A DNA stretch of 53,901 nucleotides, taken from assembly GCA_021788095.1 (NCBI GenBank), contig JAJYLB010000027.1, positions 1 through 53,901 of the forward strand, read 5' to 3'. The position numbers were made by a program, and so were the translations under genes. Shown here one piece after another: positions 43,954-53,373 of this stretch. Within the stretch, counting starts at the first letter, position 1. Each line of letters begins with the position of its first letter. The DNA comes from Acidobacteriota bacterium. GTDB lineage: Bacteria; Acidobacteriota; Terriglobia; Acidiferrales; UBA7541. The notes under the pieces were generated by a model, which ran no database searches, was not told where the DNA came from, and was given only the letters and a program-made list of their open reading frames with translations.

Positions 43954-44528
43954 GTTTTGAAGCGGCTACCGGGGCGAACGGGCGCGCCGCCGGCACGGCA
44001 CAGGGGGCAATCGGCGGCAGTGTAACTAGGGAGGGGGATCTCGATCAGGGCATGGGCTGGCGCGGGCCATTGCACTTTTCCGCCGCTTCTGTCGATGAGT
44101 GCCCCAAACGCGACCACCAGGCCACCAGTCGCCTCAACGACAGCGGCGCCCTCCCGCGTGGACTTCCCCGTCGTCCAAACGTCTTCGATGACCAGAATTC
44201 GCTCGCCCGGCTGGATCTCGAAGCCGCGTCGCAGCGACATTTTCCCTTCCCCGTCGCGTTCGACGAAGAGCGCGCGCACGCCCAGCGCGCGAGCGACCTC
44301 GTGACCGAGAATCAAGCCACCCAAAGCCAGCGAGACGACGGCGCCGATCGGGACGTCCCGGAAGCGCTCGGCCAATTCCCGGCCCAGCGATTCGGCATGG
44401 CGGGGATGCGCCAAGACGAGCGCGCACTGCACGTAGGTCTCGCTGTGGAGGCCCGAGGACAACACGAAGTGCCCGTGCCGCACGGCGCCGACTTCCTCGA
44501 GTAGCTTCTGTATGGATTCCGCGTTCAC
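43950..44528 (-). CDS. pyrE: Orotate phosphoribosyltransferase
   Basis: Predicted 192 aa from GTG 44528; longer in-frame extensions upstream lack any PyrE similarity. PyrE converts orotate plus PRPP to OMP in pyrimidine synthesis. The PRPP loop ILVIEDVWTTGKS (111-123) and the N-terminal GHFVLSSGLHSETYVQ (19-34) are diagnostic; ALGGLILGHEVARALG and the catalytic-loop RDGEGKMSLRRGF fit the family. A C-terminal CPLC pair (TAADCPLCRAGG) is seen in some PyrE lineages and may bind metal. It overlaps truA by four bases. It diverges from the TolC-family gene across 481 bp. Confidence 0.93.
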   Translation of the reverse strand: MNAESIQKLLEEVGAVRHGHFVLSSGLHSETYVQCALVLAHPRHAESLGRELAERFRDVPIGAVVSLALGGLILGHEVARALGVRALFVERDGEGKMSLRRGFEIQPGERILVIEDVWTTGKSTREGAAVVEATGGLVVAFGALIDRSGGKVQWPAPAHALIEIPLPSYTAADCPLCRAGGAPVRPGSRFKT

Positions 44529-45009
44529 TGTGCCAAGAGGTGCCGGGCTAAAGCCCGGCGCTACAGATGTCCGCCCGACTCTACGAAGCCCTCGGCCCGG
44601 TGTCAACCGGCCGGCGTGGACGCGGCCGGTTGATTCCACGCTAGCTGGCAAGGGTCTTCCACCTAATCGCTGGCTGTTAAGCCTAAGCCTCTGGTACCGT
44701 TGAACGGGCGCCGCCCGCCGCGGTTGCCCGCTCCTGGCCAGGCCCTGCGCGGACAAGCCGGTGGACGCAGGAGATTGGCGCACGCATGGCGCTGGGGGCA
44801 ACGCCCGGCGAGGTGCTTTGGCAAGGGCTGGGCGATGGGTTCCGTCCGGTCGGCCTGGGAGCGGCGCGCCGCGAGTGTGGGCCCGATAGTCGCCTTGCGG
44901 TATGAATAGCGGCGGGGAAACGCAAATTCTGGAAACAAAAGCACCTCCGGTCGCGTTCCATACAAGTGCGCATAAACCGACCTGTACAAAATGCCATGGG
45001 GAGATGGAA
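44529..45009. other. 481-bp divergent intergenic region
   Basis: It lies between pyrE (-) and the TolC-family gene (+). A short GCCGGGCTAAAGCCCGGC hairpin at 44542-44559 is a typical dispersed palindrome. The open frame that extends the TolC-like protein upstream to 44902 has no family similarity and would put 36 residues before the signal peptide, so it is not used. I see no convincing promoter. Confidence 0.45.
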
Positions 45010-47007
45010 ATGAGGATGAAGCCAGTCCAAGCTGTATTCGCCGTAACCCTGTCGATGCTGCTGGCGCTCGTAGCGCCCGCGGGGCTCGCCGCGCAGTCCG
45101 CCGCCTCGCCCTCGCCGGGGCAGGCGCAGAAACCGGCGGCAGCGCCGGCAGGGCAGGCCCCGGCGCAGCTCACCGTGCGTGTAGGCACCGAGTTCACGAA
45201 AGACAGGGGTTGGTTCCCGATCAAGTTCACGCCCTACCTCCAGCGGCAGCTTCCGGAACCGGTGATCGAGAATACCCCCACGCTGCAGCAGATGATCCAC
45301 GACGGGAAACTGGAGATGGGCATGGAGGATGCCATCCGGCTGGCCGTCGAGAACAACCTGAACATCGACGTTTACCGCTACCTGACGTGGAGCGCCGAAA
45401 CGCAAGTGCTCTCGGCGCGGGGCGGAATCAACGCGGCGGGCGCGCCCCTGGATCCTCAGGTGACCTCGAACCTGGCCTGGTCGCGAAACAACATCCAGGT
45501 CAGCAACCCGTTTATTTCGGGCACGGGCGTTTCGACGATCAGCTCGATCACCACCAAAGGAGCCACGGCGAATTTCGGCTACCAGCAGGGCTTCCTTTCC
45601 GGCACGAGCCTGCAAATGAGCTTCAACAACAGCCGCTCGTCCACCACCTCGCCCGCCTCGATCTTCAATCCCTCGATCAGCACGACGCTTGGCTTCCAAG
45701 TGACGCAGCCATTGCTGCGCGGCTTCGGTTTCCTGCCCAGCGAGGAGCTGATCATCGAGGCCAAGAACAACTCGCAGGTGGCGCGCTACAACCTCGAGAC
45801 CGAGGTGATGACCGTCATCGCCAACGTCGAAACCGCCTACTGGAACCTCGCCTACTCGCTCGAAAACGTCCACGTCCAGCAGACCACGGTGGATTGGGCG
45901 AATAAGAACCTCCAGGCCACCCAAGCGCAGCTCAAGATCGGCACGCTGGCTCAACTGGACGTGGTCACCGCCGAATCCACGCTGGCCACCGACCAGCAAA
46001 ACCTGATCGTCGCGCAGACCGGGGAGCAGCAGGCGGAGACGACGCTCCTGAACCTGATCTCGCGGAACCAGATGGCGGCCGGGCTCGAGAACGTTGCGAT
46101 CGTCCCCACCGACAGCCTCAACACGCCCCCGAGAATCGACATCATTCCCTACCGCGACGCCGTGGCGGAAGCCTGGCGCGACCGGCCCGACCTCGAAGCG
46201 CAAGAGTTGTCGCTTACCAACGACGACATCAGCGTGCGCGCCACCCGGAACGCCCTCCTGCCGCAGCTCAACCTCATCGGCTCGTACCAATCGGCGGGTT
46301 TGGCGGGCAACTCCCACGTCTTGGAATCGACGCCGACCGGGATCGTAGCCAACACGAGCAGTCCGGTGGTCGATGCCAACGGCAATCCCGTTCTCATCAA
46401 CGGCCAGCCGGCCTATGCGGGCTCGGAAGCGTTCGCCTCGCAAGTCCGGCGCTTCAACGCGGGCCTGCTCGACTCCTGGAACATTCTCTGGAACCAGAAT
46501 TACCCCTCGTACTCCTTCACCCTTAGCCTGGGCCTTCCCATCCACAATCGCACCGCGCAAGCCGCGAATGCCAATGCCCTCATCTCGCAGCGGGAACAGG
46601 CCACGAACTTGCAAATCCTGCGCAACTCGATTGCGTCCGCCGTGCGCAACGCGCAGATCGGCGTGCAGCAAGGTGTGGCGCGGGTGCAGGCCGCCGTTCA
46701 GGCCACCAAGCTGGCGCAGCAATCGCTCGACGCCGAAGAGAAGAAATTCCAGCTCGGCGTCGCCACCGATTTCGACGTGATTCTCTACGACAGCCAGCTA
46801 GCCACCGCGCAAGGCAATGAGATTCAGGCGAAAGCGGGGTTGCTCGAGGCCGTGGTCACCCTCAACCAGGCCCTGGGCCGGACGCTTCAGGTGCACAGCA
46901 TCTCCATCAGCGACGCCGGCGCCGGCCCTGCGAACCCGCTGCCGCTGATTCCCGGATCGCCCACGCAGGCGCTATCGCCGTACTCCTTGCCGATAGGCGC
47001 GCGGTGA
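45010..47007 (+). CDS. TolC-family outer-membrane efflux protein
   Basis: Predicted 665 aa from ATG 45010, the start that both follows GGGGAG at the right spacing and opens a signal peptide (MRMKPVQAVFAVTLSMLLALV, cleavage near LAAQ). An N-terminal region of about 90 residues precedes the first TolC repeat (MEDAIRLAVENNLNIDVYRY). The second repeat includes NVETAYWNLAYSLENVHVQQ and AQLKIGTLAQLDVVTAESTLAT, the classic helix-turn pair, and the third KKFQLGVATDFDVILYDSQLA. TolC forms trimeric outer-membrane channels for RND/ABC pumps or type I secretion. It is longer than E. coli TolC (about 470 mature residues). No inner-membrane pump gene is in the window. Confidence 0.92.
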   Translation: MRMKPVQAVFAVTLSMLLALVAPAGLAAQSAASPSPGQAQKPAAAPAGQAPAQLTVRVGTEFTKDRGWFPIKFTPYLQRQLPEPVIENTPTLQQMIHDGKLEMGMEDAIRLAVENNLNIDVYRYLTWSAETQVLSARGGINAAGAPLDPQVTSNLAWSRNNIQVSNPFISGTGVSTISSITTKGATANFGYQQGFLSGTSLQMSFNNSRSSTTSPASIFNPSISTTLGFQVTQPLLRGFGFLPSEELIIEAKNNSQVARYNLETEVMTVIANVETAYWNLAYSLENVHVQQTTVDWANKNLQATQAQLKIGTLAQLDVVTAESTLATDQQNLIVAQTGEQQAETTLLNLISRNQMAAGLENVAIVPTDSLNTPPRIDIIPYRDAVAEAWRDRPDLEAQELSLTNDDISVRATRNALLPQLNLIGSYQSAGLAGNSHVLESTPTGIVANTSSPVVDANGNPVLINGQPAYAGSEAFASQVRRFNAGLLDSWNILWNQNYPSYSFTLSLGLPIHNRTAQAANANALISQREQATNLQILRNSIASAVRNAQIGVQQGVARVQAAVQATKLAQQSLDAEEKKFQLGVATDFDVILYDSQLATAQGNEIQAKAGLLEAVVTLNQALGRTLQVHSISISDAGAGPANPLPLIPGSPTQALSPYSLPIGAR

Positions 47008-47377
47008 GAAAGCAGTCGAGAGTTGAGAGTTGAGAGCCCGGATCGCAGGCTTCGAGATCGCCTGGGCTGCGGCCAGTCTGTAAGGTGTAAACGTAGAGCC
47101 GCGATCTTCAGCGCGGCATGGCTTGCGCTGCCCCCCCCCATCAGGGAGATGACCATCTCGCGCAAACCCAAGCCGCTCGGGCGAAGAAACTGCTCGGGTG
47201 CGGCCAGGATCCAAGGTTCACACCTGCGCCCGTGGACGCGGCGGTGCGTGAATTTCACGGCGTGCACCCACCTTCTCGGCGCGCTTGCGGCTTCGGGCGG
47301 CTTCGCACTAAGATGCGGAGTAGGAACCGCGCGGGCGGTTCGGGAGCCCGCGGCGGAATCGAGAAGGGGCGAGCCCG
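47008..47377. other. 370-bp intergenic region containing a composite repeat
   Basis: The repeat at 47020-47118 starts right after the TolC-family stop. A run of eight C at 47132-47139 follows. Positions 47140-47377 show no supported gene; the open frames there are continuations or shadows of neighbouring frames. Confidence 0.45.
47020..47118 (+). repeat. Composite dispersed repeat, direct copy
   Basis: About 100 bp that matches, in order and inverted, 28921-29035. It begins with tandem AGAGTTGAGAGTTGAGAG and finishes with TTCAGCGCGGC; the 3' part equals the short units at 16563-16599 and 16714-16749. The tandem AGAGTT motif alone recurs near 53491 and 53566. Confidence 0.75.
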
Positions 47378-49099
<1,722 letters not shown>

Positions 49100-49137
49100 C
49101 GCATTTCCCGCGGGGAAGCGACCCTGGCTGAGAAACC

Positions 49138-49188
49138 CGCGCGGGCAGGTCCCGAATCCCGAAGGTTCGGGACGGGAGCCCGCGCCAC
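49138..49188. repeat. GTCCCGAA/TTCGGGAC hairpin repeat, copy 1
   Basis: GCGGGC...GCCCGC outer arms and GTCCCGAA...TTCGGGAC inner arms give a strong two-step hairpin. It is nearly identical to 49463-49513, and a shorter version occurs near 16927-16940 and within 49292-49316. Confidence 0.75.
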
Positions 49189-49263
49189 CCCGACGCCGGC
49201 GTTCCCTTGGTCCCGGCACCAAAGCCCACCCGCCAATGCCGCCTTGGTCCGACTGAAAGACTA

Positions 49264-49374
49264 CACAGGGTCGAAAGCCCAGTCCCCAGGCGCATCCCGA
49301 AGGTTCGGGACGGCGCCTGGGGCACCCAGACGGCTTTCACAAGGTTTCGCGGGCCAACGGGGCTAAGCGACAGG
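49264..49374. repeat. CACAGGGTCGAAAGCC repeat, copy 2
   Basis: The second copy of the element at 27584-27723, with the same ordered blocks at both ends but a different middle that contains a CCCGAAGGTTCGGG hairpin. It is non-coding. Confidence 0.7.
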
Positions 49375-49462
49375 ATCGAAAGGCGTCCCGCCGCGACCAC
49401 GCTACGGGGCGCTCCCGGCAAGCGGGGACAGGTTCGGCACGCGGTGCTGCATCGCAGGACGG

Positions 49463-49513
49463 CGCGCGGGCAGGTCCCGAATCCCCAACGTTCGGGACGG
49501 GAGCCCGCACCAC
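49463..49513. repeat. GTCCCGAA/TTCGGGAC hairpin repeat, copy 2, at the selenoprotein 3' end
   Basis: The same double-stem hairpin as 49138-49188. It ends where the TAG stop of the AhpD-like selenoprotein begins (49515-49513, read on the minus strand), so it forms the immediate 3' untranslated region of that transcript and could stabilise or terminate it. Confidence 0.7.
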
Positions 49514-50076
49514 TAGGGACTGGCGGTTTGGCGCGAAGGCATAAAGCCTTCCGGCTCGACTCCGAGCGCATCGGCCAGACGCGTGAAATAGTTGAACAGC
49601 CCGATCACCTGCACGGCGTCGTGGATTTCCGGGTCGGTGAGTCCGGAGGCACGCAACCCTTCGATCGTGGCGCGGGACAGGCTCCCGGGATCGAGGGTGA
49701 TTTGGACGGCGAAATCGGCCAGGGCCCGCTGTTTCGCGTCGAGCTTGGCCTGGCGGTAGTCGCGCTTGACTTGCTCGGAGAATTCGCGGTCGCCCGTTAG
49801 TACACGGAGATCCTCCCCGTGAGCTTCCGTTCAATAAAAGCAGTTGGCGGCTTGCGAGACGATCGTGGCGAGCATTTCGCGGTCGGCGCGCGAGAGGGTG
49901 GAGGAACCGTGCATCACGGCCAGGTAGAGATTGATGGAAGCCTCAAGCACCGGTGGGTTGAGGCTTTGCGCGCGCACGATATTGTAGACCCAGCCGGCAC
50001 GCCGGACGGCGGCGTCGTAGGTAAGCTTGAGCCGGCCTGTGGCTTCTTCCGGGGGCACCGTTCGTATCCAGGTCAT
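49513..50076 (-). CDS. AhpD-like peroxidase-related selenoprotein (UGA-encoded selenocysteine, CxxU)
   Basis: Predicted 187 aa from ATG 50076, preceded by AAAGGAGGTG, the best ribosome site in the window. After 81 codons an in-frame TGA (49833-49831) is followed, in the same frame, by 105 sense codons that continue the carboxymuconolactone decarboxylase/AhpD-like fold (TEAHGEDLRVLTGDREF; DYRQAKLDAKQRALADFAV; VIGLFNYFTRLADALG) to TAG at 49513. The site reads Cys79-Phe-Tyr-U82-x3-His86 with Glu67 twelve residues before Cys79. This matches the Glu118/Cys130/Cys133/His137 geometry of AhpD with Sec in place of the second Cys. A SECIS-like hairpin follows the UGA. The role is peroxide or disulfide chemistry. 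Conventional callers would stop at residue 81 and lose the C-terminal half. selA, selB and selC are not in the window. Confidence 0.88.
49803..49833 (-). promoter_or_regulatory. Bacterial SECIS-like element following the UGA codon
   Basis: On the minus strand the UGA is followed by 9 nt, then CACGG (49821-49817), loop GGAGGATCT (49816-49808) and CCGTG (49807-49803). The apical AGGATCT closely resembles the AGGTCT loop of the E. coli fdhF SECIS, with the guanines that SelB contacts. Position and size fit the bacterial rule that the hairpin lies inside the coding sequence directly after the UGA. It is judged by eye and not folded by computer. Confidence 0.7.
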
Positions 50077-50083
50077 CGGCGGA

Positions 50084-50093
50084 CACCTCCTTT
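50084..50093 (-). promoter_or_regulatory. Near-perfect Shine-Dalgarno site of the selenoprotein gene
   Basis: Read on the minus strand this is AAAGGAGGTG, complementary to the 16S rRNA tail, ending 7 nt before ATG 50076. It fixes the start and implies efficient initiation. Confidence 0.8.
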
Positions 50094-50146
50094 CCCGATG
50101 GCCCGGGATTTTATCACCGTTCGAGGGAAGGCGTTACCAGGCGCCG

Positions 50147-50214
50147 CGCCCCTCACCCCAGAGGCGCAAAGGACGCAGATCCGCAAGGAGCGGCGTCCTC
50201 CGCAGTGAGGGGCG
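50147..50214. terminator. Large two-step hairpin between the kinase and selenoprotein genes
   Basis: CGCCCCTCAC (50147-50156) pairs perfectly with GTGAGGGGCG (50205-50214), and inside it AGGACGC (50170-50176) pairs with GCGTCCT (50193-50199). It sits in the 191-bp gap after the kinase stop. It may terminate or attenuate read-through into the selenoprotein gene, or be another dispersed palindrome. A CACAGGCTAAAGAGTCTGTG repeat follows at 50232-50251. Confidence 0.45.
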
Positions 50215-50267
50215 TGGGTCCAGGGCTAGCGACGAAAGCCACAGGCTAAAGAGTCTGTGCTACCGCT

Positions 50268-51701
50268 TTACTCCGGGGATCGCGGAGGAGCCGGCTGGGC
50301 GATGGGCAAATCCACCTGGAAGCGCGTGTCGCCGGGTTTCGATACGACGCGAATCTCGCCGTGGTGTTTGCTGGCGATGCGGGAGGCGGTATCGAGTCCG
50401 AGCCCGGTTCCCTGCCCCACCCCCTTGGTGGTGAAGAAGGGATCGAAGATGCGGCCCTGAATTTCCGGCGGAATTCCCGGCCCGTTGTCTCCGATCTCGA
50501 CGAGAACGCGCTCGAGATTCCGGCGCGTGCGAATCCGCAGCTCGCCGTTGCCGCCCATGGCGTCGAGGGCATTGTCGATCAGGTTCGTCCAAATCTGGTT
50601 CAGTTCGCCGCCGTAGGCGCAGACGGGCGGCAAATCCGGATCGTAGTCCCGCGTCACCGCGACTCCCTGCTTGAGCCGGTGGCCGAGGATGGTGAGGGTG
50701 CTTTCGATACCGCGGTGGATATCGACTTCCTGAAGCGGGGCTTGATCCATATAGGAGTATTCCTTGATGGCTCGAACCAAGTCGGAAATCCGCTTCGTGC
50801 TGTTCTCGATTTCCTCAATCAGCTTGCCGATGGAGAGCAGGGCCGCGATGCGCGTCAGGGCGTCGCTCACCACCTTCTCCCCCACTTCTCCGGCCAGTTT
50901 ATCGAGCGCCGGCGTTTCCACTCCCGCGTCGGCGAGGGCGGGCGCGAGCTTCCACGGCTCCGCGATCTCCCGCGCTCCGAGCCACGCCTCGACGCGCTCT
51001 TCCCGATCGCTTTGGGACAGGGGATCGGCGGCGGCCGGCGGCCGCTCCTGCTGGGCGGCGCGCTCGAAGCGGAGAATCGCATCGCGCTGTTCGGGGGAGA
51101 GCGCGTGGCGGGCCAGCCGTATGCTCGCATCGCGAGTGGTTTCGAGCGCCTCGCGCAGGCTTGCCGACGCGCGCTGCGCGGCCGCGGCGGGATTATTCAA
51201 TTCGTGGGCCAAGCCGGCCGAGAGCTTACCGAGCGCCATCAGCTTATCCCGCTGGGTTTCGATCTTCGCGACTTCGCGAATGCGGTCGGACATGATGCCC
51301 ACGAGCCGCTGGCCAATCTGCGGGATGCGCTGGAGCATTTCCGGGAAATGGTCTTTGTGCAGCCGCGCCAAGCGCGTGGGAACGACGGCGCGGCCCGTGC
51401 CGCCCGAGGTCGTCATGCGCGAATAGGGCAGGAAGCCGGTAACCTGGCCGGCGCTCGCGAGGAAAAACGGCCGGCCGGGGTCTCCGGCGCGCTCGTAGCG
51501 GACTTCCCCTTCGAGCATGATGAGGAGCCACTCCACCGGATCGCCCGGCCGGATGAAAACCTCGCCCGAGGCCAGGCGGATCTCTTCGCAATGGCCGGCG
51601 AGCCAGGCCAGCTGATCGGTCTCCAGGTCGGCAAACACAGAAATACGGCGCAACTCGCCGGCCAAGCTTTCGATTCGTTCCGTCGTGGAATCTCCCGCCA
51701 C
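50268..51701 (-). CDS. Cyclic-nucleotide-binding-domain histidine kinase
   Basis: Predicted 477 aa from GTG 51701, one base after the stop of the preceding fusion gene. Residues about 15-135 form a cNMP-binding/CRP-like beta-roll (SGEVFIRPGDPVEWLLIMLEGEV). A HisKA-like H-box follows with His166 (LSAGLAHELNNPAAAA). A helical insert of about 150 residues separates it from the HATPase_c domain (about 350-470; NLIDNALDAM, GDNGPGIP, GTGLGLDTAS). There is no membrane segment, so it is a soluble cytoplasmic sensor. Its natural partner is the adjacent protein with an N-terminal receiver domain. Whether the beta-roll binds a nucleotide is uncertain; the usual phosphate-binding Arg is not obvious. Confidence 0.92.
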   Translation of the reverse strand: MAGDSTTERIESLAGELRRISVFADLETDQLAWLAGHCEEIRLASGEVFIRPGDPVEWLLIMLEGEVRYERAGDPGRPFFLASAGQVTGFLPYSRMTTSGGTGRAVVPTRLARLHKDHFPEMLQRIPQIGQRLVGIMSDRIREVAKIETQRDKLMALGKLSAGLAHELNNPAAAAQRASASLREALETTRDASIRLARHALSPEQRDAILRFERAAQQERPPAAADPLSQSDREERVEAWLGAREIAEPWKLAPALADAGVETPALDKLAGEVGEKVVSDALTRIAALLSIGKLIEEIENSTKRISDLVRAIKEYSYMDQAPLQEVDIHRGIESTLTILGHRLKQGVAVTRDYDPDLPPVCAYGGELNQIWTNLIDNALDAMGGNGELRIRTRRNLERVLVEIGDNGPGIPPEIQGRIFDPFFTTKGVGQGTGLGLDTASRIASKHHGEIRVVSKPGDTRFQVDLPIAQPAPPRSPE

Positions 51702-51702
51702 G

Positions 51703-53373
51703 TCACATCCCCCCGAGATATTGATGGATGAACTGCACCGCCATCGATCCTTCGCCCACTCCCGACGCCACCCGCTTCACCGATCCGTGGCGCACGTCGC
51801 CCACGGCGAAAATGCCCGGCACGCTCGTTTCCGGGAAAAAGGGATCGCGATCGAGCGGCCAGCCGCGCGGCCGCTTCCCATCCCTCAGGAGATCGTTTCC
51901 CGTGAGGATGAATCCGCGCTCGTCGCGCTCGACGACGGCCGCCAGCCAGCCGGTGCGCGGCTCGGCGCCGATGAAAACGAAGAGGGAGCTGGCCGGAACG
52001 GTTTCCGTCCGGCCGGTGCCGGCGCAGGAGATGGAGATGGCATCGAGGCGATCTTCGCCGTGCATTTCGGCGACTTGGGTGCCCGGCTCGATGTGGATGT
52101 TTTCCGTGCGGCCGATCTGGTCGATAAGGTACTGCGACATCGTGACCGAAAGGGAGGCTCCGCGCACCAGCACCACCACGCGCCGCGCGTATTGAGAAAA
52201 GTAGATGGCCGCCTGTCCGGCGGAGTTCGCGCCGCCGATGATGTAAACGTCCTCGCCGCGGCAGGCTATCGCCTCGGTCATCGCCGAGCCGTAGTAGACG
52301 CCGCGGCCTTCGAGCCGTTCCGCTCCCGGCACGGCGAGCTTGCGGTAGGAAACCCCGGTCGCCAGCAGCAGCGCCTTCGACCCCAACTCGCTGCCGTCTC
52401 TCAGGCTCACCAGCTTGGACGGGCCCTCGACGCGAATGGCTTGGGCTTCCTGCGGCGCGAGTATCTCGACGCCAAAACGCCGCGCTTGCGCAACGGCGCG
52501 CCGCGCCAAATCCCCTCCCGACAACCCGGAGGGAAAGCCCAGATAGTTCTCGATGCGGGAACTCATCCCCGCCTGTCCGCCGGGCGCTTCCCGCTCGACC
52601 ATCACCGTTTTCAACCCTTCGGAAGCGCCATAGACGGCCGCGGCCAACCCCGCGGGCCCACCGCCGACGATCACCAGATCGTAAAACGCGCGATCGGCTC
52701 GCACGCGCAATCCCAATCGCTCGGCGATCTGCGCGGGGACCGGCGCCTCGAGCGGCGGTCCCTCCTCGAAGAGCACGATAGGGAGCCGGGAAGGCTCCGC
52801 GCCCATCGCTTCGGCCAGTTGGCGCACTTCGGGATCTCGCGCCGCCGTCTCGACGTCGAACCAGCGATAGGGCACCAGATTTCGCGCCAGGAAATCCCGC
52901 ACGGCGTAGGATGCCGGCGACCACCGATGCCCGAGCACGCGGACGCCTTCGAAGGGCCGGCGGTACGACGCCTGCCACTCCTCGAGGAGATCGTCCAGAG
53001 TGGGATAGAGATGCAACTCGGGCGGGTCCCAAGGCTTCAGGAGGTAGTAGTGGATTTTGGCCTCGTTGATGGCGTGAATGGCGGCGTCGGTATCGGCGTA
53101 GGCGGTCAGCAGCGCGCGCTTCGCATCCGGGAACAGATCCATGGACCGGGCGAGCAGCTCGACGCCCGTCATCTGCGGCATGCGCTGATCGGCCAGCAGG
53201 AGCGCGACCGGATCGTTCCGCTCCTTCAGCTTTCGCAAAGCTTCGAGCGCGGCTCCGCCGGAGCCCGCGCGCAGCAGGCGATAGCGCTCGCCGTAGCGAC
53301 GACGCAGATCGCGGTCGATCGCTCCAAGCACTTCAGCGTCGTCGTCCACCGCCAGAATCGCTGGTTTCCCCAT
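51703..53373 (-). CDS. Response regulator fused to glutaredoxin-like and thioredoxin-reductase-like domains
   Basis: Predicted 556 aa from ATG 53373 (GGAAGAG five bases upstream); GTG 53379 is an alternative. Residues 1-125 are a receiver with Asp62 (LLADQRMPQ) and Lys113. Residues about 143-225 look glutaredoxin-like (VRVLGHRWSPASYAVRDFL), but the CPxC site reads SPAS. Residues about 230-556 are a thioredoxin-reductase fold with FAD motif VIVGGGPAGLAAAVYG, NAD(P) motif YIIGGANSAGQAA and C-terminal GIFAVGDV. The redox CxxC before the second motif is replaced by SAMT (363-366). FAD binding and NAD(P)H oxidation may remain, but dithiol transfer cannot. With the kinase next to it, phosphorylation probably controls the flavin domain. 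Confidence 0.92.
   Translation of the reverse strand: MGKPAILAVDDDAEVLGAIDRDLRRRYGERYRLLRAGSGGAALEALRKLKERNDPVALLLADQRMPQMTGVELLARSMDLFPDAKRALLTAYADTDAAIHAINEAKIHYYLLKPWDPPELHLYPTLDDLLEEWQASYRRPFEGVRVLGHRWSPASYAVRDFLARNLVPYRWFDVETAARDPEVRQLAEAMGAEPSRLPIVLFEEGPPLEAPVPAQIAERLGLRVRADRAFYDLVIVGGGPAGLAAAVYGASEGLKTVMVEREAPGGQAGMSSRIENYLGFPSGLSGGDLARRAVAQARRFGVEILAPQEAQAIRVEGPSKLVSLRDGSELGSKALLLATGVSYRKLAVPGAERLEGRGVYYGSAMTEAIACRGEDVYIIGGANSAGQAAIYFSQYARRVVVLVRGASLSVTMSQYLIDQIGRTENIHIEPGTQVAEMHGEDRLDAISISCAGTGRTETVPASSLFVFIGAEPRTGWLAAVVERDERGFILTGNDLLRDGKRPRGWPLDRDPFFPETSVPGIFAVGDVRHGSVKRVASGVGEGSMAVQFIHQYLGGM

Larger units (their letters stand above)
49100..49512. other. 413-bp repeat array between the mutase and the selenoprotein gene
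   Basis: Two copies of a hairpin repeat (49138-49188 and 49463-49513) bracket one copy of the CACAGGGTCGAAAGCC repeat (49264-49374). No gene. It lies between the convergent ends of two genes, so transcripts from both sides would run into these hairpins. Confidence 0.6.

Noticed and set aside
44902..45009. Extended N-terminus of the TolC-family gene from ATG 44902
   Set aside because: Would place 36 unrelated residues before a normal signal peptide; the later ATG has the ribosome site.
49831..49833. UGA in the AhpD-like gene as an ordinary nonsense mutation
   Set aside because: The frame stays open and conserved afterwards, the UGA falls precisely on the catalytic Cys position, and a SECIS-like hairpin follows; a random nonsense mutation would not predict these together.
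49207..49834. Other-frame ORFs across the second half of the selenoprotein gene (49207-49800 +, 49337-49834 -)
   Set aside because: Their translations are Arg/Pro-rich with no similarity, while the minus-strand frame continuing through the UGA reproduces the AhpD-like fold.
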